64,000 nt of DNA from NCBI GenBank assembly GCA_025617375.2, contig JAMYGW020000005.1:2046001-2110000 (forward strand), written 5' to 3'. Within the stretch, counting starts at the first letter, position 1. Every line of letters starts with the position of its first letter. Below the pieces are notes generated by a model. The model saw only the letters and a program-made list of their open reading frames with translations. It had not been told where the DNA came from and searched no databases. The position numbers and the translations under genes were made by a program. Source of the stretch: Acarospora socialis. Taxonomy: Eukaryota; Ascomycota; Lecanoromycetes; Acarosporales; Acarosporaceae. This document shows, one piece after another, positions 45,889 through 58,305 of the stretch.

Positions 45889-47009
45889 CTACTCCTTCAC
45901 GGCTCCCGGTCTCGCCCTCGGCGCCGTCCCAACTCCATACCCGTTAACCCGCCCGTACAACCACTTCAGCGTCGCCGTACTAAGCGTCATGACCAACGCA
46001 CTGCCTGCGAACAAAGCCGCGCGCCAAGCCGGAGTTAGGATTTCGAAGATCGGGTACGGGTACCTGACAAGATGTCAAACCAGGTTACCGATGCAGCTGG
46101 AAGAAAGAACTCAAAGGAATAAAACAAGTCTGCTAGAACGACTAACCATCCGTTGTGCTTGTAGCACAGCTCGACCCAGAACCAGTACGAGAAGGCAAGG
46201 ATGCTGCTCACGCCCATGGCCGGTAGGGCGGTGATGGTCCAGGGTGGCGAAAGGAAGAGGAGGTCGATGCTCAGCATCAGGGCGGGAATAGCGTGGAAGC
46301 CGACATCTGTTGAGTCGATCAGTAGGTTGATGCTCCCCGGTGTGATGTATGTGGTCGGTGCTAGTCAGGGTTGCTCGTACCGGCCCAGGGATCAAGCTGC
46401 GTCCATTCCGGCAACACGAGATCCTTGTCTATCTGTAAGGGTTTCTGGTTAGTACCAGAGAGGTATAGGAAGTAGGGGACTTGGCGTACAGTGCGGAGGC
46501 TCCAATACAAAACGCTGACCAAGATTTCTAACGGTGCACTGCATACTGATAATGCGTTTTTGATTAGGAATAGACGCGGGGATTTCGTAATGTCGGCTAA
46601 TGATCCGAATGCAAATGTGACGGTGGCTAGAGAAAGACCGATGATGGTCAGGTACTGGAAATGCCAGCCGTACGAGGTGTTGCTGCGCCTTCCGTCAGTG
46701 CCGGTAATCGGTGTCGAGAATAGATTAGGGTTACGGACACGGGGCTTGGGTAGTCGACGAGGCTTCAATATAAAACTATAAGTCCACGCTCATGGATAAA
46801 AATGTAGGTTCAAGAAGATACAGACTATTTGAAAGACGCTGCGAAGCTCGAAAGACCAATGAACTTATTTGAGACTGGAGGTTAGTACCATGTATAGAAT
46901 ATAGGGGACGGTGAGGACTCACATGCACGAATGCCGAGACGCCTGCGGAGGGCGAGCTGAGACGCTGCAAAGGGTGCTTGCGAACGAGCGATTGAGCTGC
47001 GGATTGCAT
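45889..47009 (-). CDS. FAR-17a/AIG1-like membrane protein
   Basis: Six exons: 46923-47009, 46826-46863, 46490-46682, 46381-46432, 46147-46306 and 45889-46063 (234 aa, usual length). Predicted six-span integral membrane protein of the FAR-17a/AIG1 family. Animal members (AIG1/ADTRP) hydrolyse fatty-acid esters of hydroxy fatty acids using a membrane-embedded Thr and His; the fungal role is unknown. Matching blocks: YGWHFQYLTIIGLSLATVTF, RLFLIKNALSVCSAPLEILV, DLLFLSPPWTITALPAMG, WFWVELCYKHNGWYPYPIFE and TATLKWLYGRVNGYG. Candidate active residues are the His of FHAIPA and a Thr in the N-terminal helices. The exon 1/2 junction uses an AAG acceptor and is the least certain splice. It is divergent from the ARCA-like regulator. 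Confidence 0.88.
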
Positions 47010-48122
47010 GTTTGAGGATCTTTGAAAAGACAGGAACGCAAGGCGTATGAGCAGGAAAGTATACAAGACAGAGTCCAACGATGCTTGAACTTGAAGGTAA
47101 AATGTGCTGTAAGACTAAGCCAGCGCCTGGCTGAGGTTCTTATGTAAGCTTGAAGCAAGCGGCTGCTCGACTTCAAGACTAAGGATACGTCTGATATTAC
47201 TGATATAACCAAAGAAAGAAGACACGTTTTCGTCGAAGAATATAGAAATCGCTGCCCTTTCTTGACAGGAAGGATACTCGTGGTACCAAAAGTGACCGGG
47301 AGATCTACCTTATGCCGATCTCCGCAACCACGTGGTCAGCCCTATAAGACGAGACCTCGACTCGACAATTACACACGTATAGGTAACACCTCGGACAGTA
47401 CATGTAGAGACCTACCTTTCTGATCCTCACCCAATGCTGGTGGAATTGAGAAGCTACTACTACCTTGATGGAAGACACCCATGGCCCGTGACAACCGGAC
47501 ACCGTGCTCTGGGCAAAACGGCCAGTACTGCGTATCTTAGTTCCGGAAGCACGTGGTTTGATGTCACAGAAGGATTGTAGCGGTTGAAAAGGGTGTTACC
47601 AGCATCACACCGGTTGATCAAGCTGATCCAGTTTCCGATTGTGATGGACGGTCTAAGTGAGAGTTCAAGACCCCCGTAATCACTAGCCAACTTTGGGCCT
47701 CGACCCCGGCTTCATCCCACTGCTTGTTATTCGCCATGGGGCCCATCCTTCAGGCAATCTACGAACAGAGCAGCGACTGATATCGGGATACCTGAGATAG
47801 GTAGGTGAGAGCCACGGAATTGTTATAGTGGTCTCAGATCTACACACCTTCACAAAGGTCTTGTTGCGAGCAGGGAGTTGGTACGAGTACAAGGTAATCG
47901 TATACCTACAGTACCTTACCTAGGTAAGGTAGGTAGCGTGCTGCAAGGTGAGGTACGAGTTCGGGAGCTAAAGGCTGACAGATAAGATACCTTGATGCTA
48001 AGCGGCATCGTTCCGCGTTCTCACAGTTGAGGAGTGCACAGTGGAGGGACCATACTATCACAGCTCAATTCGAAGTACCGTGATTATCCATATTTCTCTC
48101 GACTAAATGCCCCTGCTCGATC
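47010..48122. promoter_or_regulatory. Divergent promoter region, FAR-17a gene (-) / Zn2Cys6 gene (+)
   Basis: 1.1 kb between start codons. It contains several TACCTA/TAGGTA runs, including a 20-bp perfect palindrome at 47912-47931 (core ACCTTACCTAGGTAAGGT) about 190 bp upstream of the regulator. No open frame here has family resemblance. Confidence 0.5.
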
Positions 48123-51081
48123 ATGCCTCGACCGAAGAAGATCGGAGGGCCGGAACCCAAGAAACGAAGCCGCAACGGATGCTGGTGAGTTGAGCCTTTC
48201 CGTTACTCGGATGTCACGAGGTGGCATCGAATAGTGCTGATGTCTCCAAGGCCTTGTAAAGCGAAAAAGGTCAAATGCGGAGAAGAGAAACCAAGTTGTC
48301 TGAACTGCCAAAGGCAAGGCGAGCCCTGCGACTACAGCATTCGGTTGAACTGGGATGGCCGGACAAAGAGGAAAGCCGGCTGCGGAACCCCAGAACCCTC
48401 ATTCGTTCTGCATTCCTTTTCGCCGTCAGGGCCACCTGCAGCGACGGCGGTTCCACTCAGCTGCTCCACATCTACAGCCCAGAACTCGACCACTACTTTG
48501 AACAGCGTATACGAGAGTGCGAACCGTGGCGAGCTGGAGCCCCAGAGTCGGAGCACAGGAAGCCTTCCGAAGCGGTACTGTGACCAGCCAACGCCAACTT
48601 ATCAGAAGCAATCTACGGTCTCATTGGGACACTACCCAACTCCGACGATAACACCATCCGCTGCAAGAGAAACGGGGGCACCGTCAGGATCTGGCCCAGA
48701 TGGCAATATATCATCTTCAAACAGCGATAGCTCCAGTATCCCTGAGGCCATCCAACATGACCGAGACAGGGCAGAGTCCCGGACCCAAGCAGACGTATCG
48801 ATTGCTCCAACCGGGGAGTCCGTAGGATATCTTCCTCGATCAACAGATCTCGGACCTTCTAGCATAATACTAACTCCCGAGAACTCAAGTCTCGAAAGCC
48901 CTGGCCTCAACACCAAATCTACCTCGGATCCCGCTGCGATCCTACGTCCGACCTCGATGGCCCCTATGTTACCGCCGCATTATATACCTCCCCAAGCCAC
49001 TCATCCGAATAGTCGCATAGACCGTGATTATACCCTATCGCCGGACAACAGAGCGAAGAGGATCAGGCTCAGTCCCTCGTCTGGTTTTGGTCAATTCTCA
49101 AGATCTGGGGACACTGTTTCTCACGACACTTCATCCTTCCCTCAGCCACAAGCTACTCATATACAATCCGTAGCACCTATACCGCCTTCCAGCCCATACA
49201 ATATGAACATGGGAACTCCACTTACCCCGGCGTCATCAACTGCAGCATCTGAAGACTACCATCAACGCCTCCCTACTGAGGCTTCTCCTCACGGTCATCG
49301 CTTCTCACCAGACCTCCGCCGCCTTTCTGTCAGCTCCTTACTCTCTGGGCCTGCTGGTGACGGATCACATACTGTCACACACGCAGAGCCATTCACAAAT
49401 CTCTCAGCATATCCAGTTCTAAACATTGGAACTGACACTGTTACATATGGCTTGGACCGCGGCTTCCCCGATCTTGACGTCTCAAAGAATGATGACAATA
49501 ATGCCCTCAACGGGATGTCGCCCGCAACGGTCACTGATGACATGGAGGTCATGATGCAAAATCACGTTGGTGATGATCTCTACGTACCAACAGAATTCGG
49601 CTTCGGGCTTCAGGCAAAGAATACAGTCTTTGGCAAAGGCGGGTACTATGCAAAGCCCGTTCCAGTCAAAATACCCAGAACTCTGGAACCACTTCCTGCG
49701 ACACTACTGCAGAATCCCATGAATCTTCTCTACTTTCATCATTTCCTGAATCACACCGCTAGAATACTAGTTCCTCACGACTGCTCGGAGAATCCGTTCA
49801 GAAAGATTCTTCCGCAAAGTAACACCTACCCCACAACCTGACCTAGGTCTTGAACAACTGACTTCATTAGTGGCCCTCGAAAATATCAACCTCTTGAACC
49901 TCTTACTAGCCTACTCGGCAAGTCATCGTGCACGCTTACTGAACCAACCCGAACCCGCCAACCGCATTGCGCTCTGGGTCCAAGACGTCTTCCCGACACT
50001 GCGCCTGGCTCTAGATGACAGCAAAGAGAAGATATCCAACGCCAACCTAGCGACAGCCATCATGCTTGCCTCGCTCGAAATCATCTCCCCCAACACATTC
50101 GAAGTCCCGGTTCCCTGGCAGAATCACCTCAACACGGCGCGACGCATGATCATCGCCCGCGGCGGCGCCCAGTCCGTGCACCGGCAAGACAAAGTCTCGT
50201 ACTTCCTCAGCCGGTGGTTCGCTTACCTGGACGTGCTCGGCAGCCTTAGCGGCAGCAAGAACGACCGACCCCTCTTCGGCGGCGACTACTGGGCGCACGA
50301 CTCCGCCTCCGACACGGACGAAAACGACTTCCAGATCGACTGCCTCCTCGGCTTCACGAGCCGCTGCGTCAGCATCCTCGCCAAAATCGCCGAGCTCGCC
50401 CGGCAATGCGACTCCGAACGCATCGACATCAACGGCCACATCCGCAAGGCCTGGAAGCCCTCGCCCGCCACCATCGCCGCCGCCGACAAGCTCCAGCGCG
50501 ACCTCCAGGACGCCCGCACACACGTCTACCAAGGCTGCCCCCACCGCCACCTCCACGTGCAATCGCACTCTCACTCACACTCGCACGAGCACGTGCGTTC
50601 CGAAAGCGAGGAAGGTTGGGACTCGCTCGAGATGGTCGCGACCAACGACGCCTTCCACTGGGCCGGCCTCGTCCACCTGCACCGGCGCGTCCTCGGCAAA
50701 CCGTCGTCGGACCCGCAGGTGCAGAACGCGGTGCGCGAAATCGTCGGCGCCCTGTATAAAGTCCGCAAAGGCGGCACGGCCGAGGCCTGTTTGCTGTTTC
50801 CGATGTTCACGGCCGGGTGCGATGCCCGGGAGCAGAGCGGGCAGAGGGAGAAGATCATGGAGCGGATTCGGAGCGTGGAGGGGTTTGGGATGACGCAGGT
50901 TAGTTTTCAGCTCTCTTCGTTCTTTTCTCATCCCGGTTTCTCATTGGTTTGGCTGTTTTGGAGTGGGTTGTGCTGAATCGAGGACGTGCCGTAGGTTCGG
51001 AAAGCGAGGACGTTGATGCAGCGGGTTTGGGAGACGGGCAAGCCGTGGGAGACGCTCGTTACGGGCGAGTTCTTTGGGTAG
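48123..51081 (+). CDS. Zn2Cys6 transcription factor, ARCA-like
   Basis: Fungal binuclear-cluster regulator with a Fungal_trans_2-type effector domain, closest in my recollection to the ARCA-like group. Four exons: 48123-48184, 48251-49818, 49871-50898 and 50995-51081 (914 aa). The zinc cluster lies at residues 20-47 (Cys20, 23, 30, 37, 40, 47) after a basic start, and intron 1 splits codon 21, between the first two cysteines. A long Ser/Pro/Thr-rich region follows (about 75-430). The effector domain begins near KIPRTLEPLPATLLQNPMNL and runs through ILPQMALENINLLNLLLAYS and WQNHLNTARRMIIARGGAQS to the end TGKPWETLVTGEFFG. An odd feature is a histidine-rich insert (HSHSHSHSHEH) in the effector domain. 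The second intron was set to end at 49870 because this yields the conserved ILPQMAL junction. Target genes are unknown. Confidence 0.92.
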
Positions 51082-51663
51082 AGGGTTCCGGAAGCGAATG
51101 GAGTTTATGGATTGATTGCGCTTGGGCTGGTTGGGACGGAGAAGGCGTACAAAGCGCAGGAAACTAGAACGGGATAGGAAAGAGAAATCATATGGTTTCG
51201 GCATAGCATGACGCGCGATATGGGTTACGCTGAACGGTGTGTGGTGATCTTTGGACTGGGTAGGCGCTATCTTCGGTTGTTCATCTGGGATCTTTTGGGC
51301 ATAGCGATGTGGGTCGCCAGGTTGGATATTTCGCGGGATCAGTGCTGGGTTCCTGACCGGGCTCCGTCGTTCATGGGTTTATTGGGTATGGGTTGAACGA
51401 GAAGCAACGAATTTTCCGGCTTGTGGGGCTATTTAAATGATACCTTGGGTAGTTTGTGGATCAGCGCAGAGTGACTTCAAGGGTGTATGATTTCGAGGTC
51501 CGGGGTACCATGGACGTCTTCGGGTGTGGGAGTAGGTGTAAGGTTTTGCGGTGTTTACGTTTCACTAGATATTTATTCGCCCTGCTTGAAACTGTTATTG
51601 TGACGCATAGAATCACCAAGATTGCGATATTCCGGATGTAGATTGGATGGTTTGTGTGTCGTG
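51082..51663. other. Tail-to-tail spacer, Zn2Cys6 gene / ATP11
   Basis: A 582-bp interval with both 3' UTRs. Nothing else was recognised. Confidence 0.5.
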
Positions 51664-52767
51664 TCAGATCTTCTCCGCCTCCTCCAGCAACTCCTCGATC
51701 CTAAACCCGCCATCGCCCTGACTGAACTGCTCCAACAACTTCTTCCTCACCCCTCCTTCCCTCGCTCTCGCCTCCCCTTCCCTCCCACCCTCCTTACCCA
51801 CACCTACCTCCCCCTCCCCATCCCCCCCGCCTTCCGCATAGAACTTCTGCAAACACATCACCAGCCACTTCCCCTCATCGACACTGACCCCCCGTCCCTG
51901 CACCACACTCCCCTCCATCAGCACGAGCCCCTTCTCACCCGCCAGATCCAGATGATGCGTCACCGTCGTATGCGGCGTCGCGTACTCGCCCCGCAACTTG
52001 TACTCCGCCAGATGCGTGAACAGCACCGTGGCCGTCAGCGGGGACGGGAACGTCCACTGCAGGAAATGGATCTCAGCGCCCTGGCCGTCGCGCGGTAGGG
52101 GGAGGATGAACTGCGGGTGGCGGCGCGCGGTGCGTTCGATGCGCGCGTAGGTGGCGGACGGGATCGTGGCGCACAGGGAGGTGAGCGAGGAGGCGTGTCG
52201 CAGGCGCCAGATTTGGGCGATTTCGGTGGGCGGGAGGGTGAGGGTTTTGGGGATGGAGAGGTAGGATGAGAGGGGTTTCATGCCGGGTGGTGGTTTGGAA
52301 GGGGTCGTGGAGGGGGCGGTCGTGGAAGACGGGGTGGCGAGGGGTTCGGGTGCTGGTGGGGGTGGGGGGAAGGGCGAGTTGGTCGATAATGGTTGTGGTG
52401 GTTGTGTTGTTGACGCTGCGGGGGATGGTGATGTGCCTGGTATGCTGGCTTTCTTCCGCAGTTCCTGGATCTTCGCTCTATAGGCTTCCTTGAGTTCGTG
52501 GGCGTCCCTGAGGCCGTGCCTGTGCGATTGCAATCAGTCTTGCCGAAGCGATGCCATCGGCTGTGAAGCAAGTCACCAAATTTGATCTTACTCTTTGGCT
52601 TTGCGATCTAGCTTCTCTTTGTATTTCTCCAGAACTCGATCCGGTTCCCGATGGGTGGCGACGAAGCGCACGTCGTGGACTTGCGCCCATCGTCGCTGTG
52701 AACTGCGAAGTATAGGTCCATTTCGACCGAGTGTATACCGTAGAGCTGGAACTCGTAATGCTGTCAT
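51664..52767 (-). CDS. ATP11: Mitochondrial F1-ATPase assembly factor ATP11
   Basis: ATP11 (ATPAF1) is a matrix chaperone that binds free F1 beta subunits so that they can assemble with alpha. Two exons: 52592-52767 and 51664-52519 (343 aa). The start at 52767 gives an Arg/Ser-rich amphipathic presequence (MTALRVPALRYTLGRN ... QRRWAQ) for mitochondrial import. A helical charged segment follows (DRVLEKYKEKLDRKAKEHGL), then a Pro/Ser/Thr-rich linker (about residues 95-145). The conserved ATP11 domain covers PLSSYLSIPKTLTLPPTEIA, QIWRLRHASSL, FILPLPRDGQGAEIHFLQWT and VLFTHLAEYKLRGEYATPHT. The acidic/Gly-rich insert YAEGGGDGEGEVGVGKEGG before the C-terminal helix is longer than in yeast. It is divergent from the CoA-ligase gene, 347 bp away. 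Confidence 0.92.
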
Positions 52768-53114
52768 TGCTGTAGAGACTGTGGTGTTGTATCGAGATCC
52801 GGGCTGGAGAAGGTTTCGGAGATTTGATCATCGAACGTCTCATGGAATCGTCACGCTACGATGATGAACATTGAGTTCCGGATCGGCCAAGGTTATCACC
52901 GATTGGATCCCGCCATCCCCCACATTCCTTAGCTGGTCCCACCTCGCTATCTCCAACCAAGTATGACGGAAGGCTAAGCATCAGACCGAGGCTCCTGCTT
53001 AAAGCTGTTAGCTTAAAGATGTTTGTATCACCCTTCCATTCCGATTCCTTTTCTCGGGCAATATTTCGAGATATCAATACTCGTTTCGGGACAGAATCCG
53101 AAGTGTTGATCAAA
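52768..53114. promoter_or_regulatory. Divergent promoter region, ATP11 (-) / CoA ligase (+)
   Basis: 347 bp between two start codons. No clear TATA box or repeat was seen. Confidence 0.5.
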
Positions 53115-54957
53115 ATGCCTACAGAATCCACTTATCCCCGTCTCGACATCCCTAATCTCGACATCTGGGCCTTCCTGTTTGAAAGAAAGGATATTCCGTA
53201 TCCGGAAGACAAGGGTGAGTTGACGACTTCCTAGCACGAGAAGTCCGACTAACCTCCGTACAGTGATTTACCGCGATGCCGACACCCAGCGATCCTACAC
53301 CTACGCACAGGTCAAGAGCACCGCTATTGATTTCGGGAAGGGGTTGAAGTCCTTATGGGACTGGCAAAAAGGAGACGTTCTCGCCCTATTTACACCCAAC
53401 TGTGTTGACACGCCAGCAATAACATGGGGATGCCATTGGGCAGGAGGAATCCTCTCCCCCGCAAACCCAGGCTACACCGTTGCCGAATTGGCTTTCCAGT
53501 TGAAAGACGCCGGCGCGAAGGCATTAGTGACGCAGAAGCCATTTCTAGATGTTGCAAGGGAGGCTGCAAAGAAGGTTGGACTGCCAGAAGACAGGATCAT
53601 TCTCATGGGAGATGCCAGAGACGATGCCATGAGGTTTAAGCACTTCACCTCCATTCGAAACACTTCTGGTGCTACACGGTATCGAAGAACGAAGTTGAAC
53701 CCTGACAAGGACTTGGCATTCCTCGTGTACTCCTCTGGTACAACAGGACACCCGAAAGGGGTCATGTTGTCCCACCTCAATATTGTGTCTAATATAATGA
53801 TGTTAAGGGCGGGTGAGGCCGGTAATCTGAAATGGGATGGCGGGCTTGAGGGTAAAGGAGATACAATATTAGCGTTCCTACCGTTCTTCCACATCTATGG
53901 TAAGATCAGCGAATACATCTACGAAGACTAAACTGACGGCGAGTTGCAGGACTGACCTGCCTCATTCACCAAGCTCTATACAGTGGTCTAACCACTATCG
54001 TTATGGCCAAGTTCGAGATAGAAAAGTTCTGTTCGGTTGTTCAAAATCAAAAGATCACCTTTGCCTATGTCGTCCCGCCAGTTGTTCTCCTGCTCAGCAA
54101 ACACCCTGTTGTCGACAAGTACGACCTGAGTTCTCTTCGCATGATGAACTCCGGAGCGGCTCCGCTAACGAGAGAAATTGTCGACGCGTTGTACAAGAGG
54201 CTAAGAATTCCCGTCAAACAAGGGTACGGATTGAGCGAGACCAGCCCAACCACACATACTCAGGTAGGAAACACCCCTACATACCGACAATACCGTCACG
54301 ACATCCCGTTGAACGAAAAGACCACTAACACAACTTCAACAGCCATGGGAAGACTGGAACAAAACCATCGGCTCCGTCGGCCGCCTGTTACCGAACCAAA
54401 CGGGCAAATACATGTCTGAGACCGGAGAGGAAGTGCCCGTGGGCCAGACCGGGGAGTTCTGGATCAAGGGCCCGAACGTTTTCAAAGGCTACCTCAACAA
54501 CCCCGCTGGCACCGCGAACGCCTTGACGGAAGACGGCTACTTCAAGACCGGCGACGTCGGCCATCAAGACGAACAGGGCAACTTCTACATCACCGACCGC
54601 GTCAAAGAACTCATCAAATACAAGGGCTTTCAGGTCCCGCCCGCCGAACTCGAAGGCCTCCTGGCCTCCCACCCCAAAGTGGCGGACGTCGCTGTCGTCG
54701 GAGTCTATGACGGGGAGCAGGCGACCGAGGTGCCAAGGGCGTACGTCGTGCCGGCTCCCAGCGTCGAGGGCGGGAAGAGGACGGAAGCGGAGATTGTGTC
54801 GTGGTTGGCGAGCAGGGTGGCGAGTCATAAGCGGTTGCGGGGCGGGATCAGGTTCATCGACGAGGTGCCGAAGAGCGCGAGCGGGAAGATTCTGAGGAGG
54901 GTGTTGAAGGAGAGGGTGAAGGAGGAGAAGGGGAGGGGAGAGAAGGCGAAGCTATAG
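53115..54957 (+). CDS. 4-coumarate-CoA-ligase-like acyl-CoA synthetase, peroxisomal
   Basis: Member of the adenylate-forming family: a carboxylic acid plus ATP gives an acyl-AMP, then the CoA thioester. Four exons: 53115-53214, 53264-53899, 53950-54263 and 54343-54957 (554 aa, full length). Motifs: P-loop SSGTTGHPKGV at residue 190 onward, YGLTCLIHQALYSGLTTIVM, second core QGYGLSETSP, and A-domain hinge GYFKTGDVGHQDEQGNFYIT with DRVKELIKYKGFQVPPAELE. The catalytic lysine is in PKSASGKILRRVL. The C-terminus is KAKL; AKL is a type-1 peroxisomal targeting signal, so action on fatty or aromatic acids in peroxisomes is likely. The exact substrate cannot be read from sequence. The ATG at 53115 gives the family's usual start (TYPRLDIPNLDIWAFLFERK). 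Confidence 0.93.
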
Positions 54958-56076
54958 TTCTTGCTCTGTTGTTCTTCCTCTCTGGGTCACATGCCATGTT
55001 TTCCTGTTACGGCAGCTTCAGGGTTCGCATTTGGCTAGATAGAGCAAGGACAATACAACTCAGCACGGCGTATCAGAACGGTATTTTACTCAATTGAAAC
55101 GTCAACCCCACGCCACTCGCCGATTCTTTGTGAACATGCGCGATAGCAAGCGCTGGGGAGAGACGGTTGTCCGCAGGCGCATAATAATATCTCAATCGTT
55201 ACCGAAATCGCGTGGAAAGTGTGCATGAACCGTTGTGATTCACGTGTTGCTGAATGTTTCCTTTTTGATTCCTGTTCTTGCTCCATCTCTTGTTGTGAAG
55301 TCAAATCTCATAGAAGTAATACGGCAAGTCATTCGGGCAATAGAATAGGTATTCGGGAATTCATAAGATGGATGTGCCAGATATACATACTCCGTATGTT
55401 TGAACAAATAATAGGGGATTAGACGGATACTGTCGTTTCTAAATACAGCTCGGATCTGCAGTGCGTTGTTTTCTGGATCTCATCTTCCCTGCTAAGCTCC
55501 TTATCTCTTGGAATTATTATTATTCTTCCTGAACACTTGGTCTACTGTGTCCAAATCCATTTGGACTCAGTCTTGAGCATCATAGGAATGCTGCAACAGC
55601 AGGTAAGCACACTTTCAATCAATTCCACTTTCTACCTTACGCCTTCCTACCCTAGCTTCAGTTTTGGACCCTTCCGCAAACCTCGTCATACCGTGTATCT
55701 AGGCCTACAGTACCTATGCCAGGATCATCCGGACTTTTGAGAGGCCCACAACATCACACACAACTACACCTTTGTATCAAAACCGAATCCTGTCAGCTTC
55801 CAAACATTGCGCTCAGTGAAGGAACTCTTCTGAAGACAGGAATTCGCACCCATAACTCGTTTTTACCCCGGGGAATTCGGCCTTATCCAAACAGGCCAAT
55901 CAGTCTTCCACGGCCTCCAATGCATCATACATATTCATTGTTTGCCTGTCATAGAAGTTCGGCACCTGTCACTTCTGAGTCGTGTTGACTTCTTCGAAGC
56001 GTGGTGAACTGGCGACGAGGACACTTTTGCATCGCCGTCATAGCTGTTTGTCCTCTTCAACGCGCAATAGGCTGAC
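54958..56076. other. Spacer upstream of the cyclin gene
   Basis: 1.1 kb that probably includes a long cyclin leader. A short upstream frame (ATG at about 55588, MLQQQ) runs straight into a good donor (GTAAGCAC at 55603), so an intron in the 5' UTR is possible. No gene is supported. Confidence 0.4.
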
Positions 56077-57665
56077 ATGGCATCAATGGTGATCAGCGAC
56101 GCCGTGACCGAGACAGCGTGTTTTCCCTACACGATGCTAGCTGGAAACGCGCATCAGACGTCTTCGACAGCGCCGACCCCAGTCTATCGATCCTCATCCA
56201 CAACGCACTCGCACCCGCAGTCGCAGCTACCCACGCCACAACAACAATATCATCCTTTTTCACAACCTAGCCATAGCTCGCGCACCACTCCAAACACTCT
56301 TACTCAGAATGGGGCTCCACATTCTACGCACTATGCGTCCAGCCCAAACCCCGTATCGATACCATCGTCGCGTCCCAATGCAGCAACTTACAGCGAGGAG
56401 TCTATGGCCTTAAGGCAATCGTTCGCTTCTCAGCAACACTTTGCACATCCGTCCCAGAGCGGTCAACCTTCAAGACGGTCTACGCAGGAATTGGACCCAC
56501 CTGGCAATCCGCACCTAAGCGCGCAAAGAGGCTTTGCGTCCTCGCCCGCCTCGCCGCGTCTACAGCCAAGTTACCGCTCTTCACGATCACTCGCCGGCTC
56601 TGCGGTGAATTCTCCTAGCCGGATTAAGGTTCGAGATATCAATCATATCCAGAGCTTCGCAAGCGAAGAGCTTCTGTCGCAATCACGAAGAGGCGGACAC
56701 GGAATGATTACCGGACTCAAGGTTGGGCAGCAATATGAGATCAGCTCGATGCCGGTGACGGATATCATCGAGATGGTGGCAGGCTTGTTGACGAAAATCA
56801 CGACGACGAATGACCGCCAGCATGAACATCTGCACCGACATATCCCTCCTCCAGATGGTACCACCGCGCTCAGCCAGCAGACGACGAGTGTACTGGCGTT
56901 CCACGGCAAAAATGTCCCAAGTATAACGATACTCAACTACATGAGTCGCATACACAAGTATTGTCCCACGACGTACGAGGTGTTTTTGAGTTTACTGGTA
57001 TACTTCGACCGGATGACGGAGATGGTCAACAACGGCTCCGTGCGCAGTCTGAGGCAAACGGCGCGGCAGTCGGGCGAGTATAGGAAGTCACCGAGTGGGA
57101 TGGGCCGTATGTCATCGGGGGATTCCAATGCCTCAGCCGAAGATGCTAAGACCGCTCGTCCGCTAGTGGTTACACCCCCTTCCTCCGGCTCTCTCAACGT
57201 ACAGGATCAGCCGGCCGCTCCCCCTTCGCCAATCGTCACCGCAGGGCCGTCGCTGCACCCCGACCCTATCAATCTCTCACACTTCTTCGTCGTGGACAGT
57301 TTCAACATCCACCGGCTCGTCATCGCAGGCGTCACTTGCGCGAGCAAATTCTTCTCAGATGTCTTCTACACGAACTCTCGGTATGCAAAGGTAAGTCATC
57401 GCAAGCTCCAACCCAGCGAATCTCAAGCACAGAGACTAACCTACCAATCCAGGTTGGCGGCCTCCCTCTCGTCGAGCTCAACCACCTCGAACTCCAGTTC
57501 CTCTTGCTGAACGACTTCCGTCTCTCGGTGCCGGTGGAAGAACTCGACGCGTACGGAACGATGCTGGTGGAGTTCTACGCTCGCGAGGTCATGGCGCAAC
57601 AGCAAGGCGACGCGGAAAGCGCCTACGTCGAGCCAAGCACGGTTCAAACGCAGACGCCTCCTTGA
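56077..57665 (+). CDS. PHO80-like cyclin (Pho85-type CDK partner)
   Basis: Cyclins of the PHO80 group (PREG in Neurospora) activate the Pho85-type kinase that restrains the phosphate-starvation regulator or controls glycogen and polarity. Two exons: 56077-57390 and 57453-57665 (508 aa). The N-terminal 200 residues are Ser/Pro/Gln/His-rich and disordered. The cyclin box begins near DIIEMVAGLLTKITTTNDRQ, continues FHGKNVPSITILNYMSRIHK and TTYEVFLSLLVYFDRMTEMV, then is split by a Ser/Pro/Thr insertion of about 95 residues. It resumes at NLSHFFVVDSFNIHRLVIAG and TCASKFFSDVFYTNSRYAKV, closing VGGLPLVELNHLELQFLLLN. The insertion inside the cyclin box is longer than in yeast Pho80. The phosphate role is inferred from family only. 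Confidence 0.9.
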
Positions 57666-58305
57666 GACATCATCACGTTCACACGCTAGAACGCATATAC
57701 GTATCGTACATCATATTTCGCATGTTGTTTGCAGGAACTCCGACCGGGAGACGGGGCCGGGCTTGGGAGGTTTACGACACCAAGCAATGGAGCGAATTCC
57801 ACCGACGCCAACTCCCACTCAGCGCGGCGTTTTCACGTTTTTTCCATCTCCTCTTGGGTAGCGAGCGAGCGAGCGAGCCGGGCGGCTTGGACGGTCAGAA
57901 TTCCACGACATGCACAGTAACGAATCATCTGCATCTTTTAGACGCTGCGTCTTTTTACCTAGCTAGGAGCTATAGACTTCTCTTCCGTTCTTCTTCAGAC
58001 CTGATAGGTTAAGGGGCGTTTTGCAGAATGGGTCGTTGGGAAACAGGGTATCGGCATGTTGCGACGTACGTACGGATGGATGGACGGATGGATTGTATAC
58101 CCATGGGCTGTATCGGGTTTAATTTGTTGCTTATACAAACTATTCACCTGTCTTCAGTCTTGCTCTATCAGATTGATGCGTGTGCTATCGCCGTCAATCT
58201 ATGGACGTGCAGGTCTGTAGGGTGAGGTAGGGATATCCATCTATAGTGCATTACTATCTCTCCACCGACCCCAATCTCGACCCAAAACACCCCTCCCATT
58301 CAACC
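57666..58305. other. Tail-to-tail spacer, cyclin / PRE3
   Basis: This 640-bp interval has microsatellite-like runs (GAGC repeats near 57863-57878; GGAT/GGAC repeats near 58074-58095) but no gene. Confidence 0.5.

Noticed and set aside
49819-49846. Alternative 28-bp intron in the Zn2Cys6 gene
   Set aside because: It keeps frame but is too short for a fungal intron; the 52-bp intron ending at 49870 gives the family-typical ILPQMAL junction.
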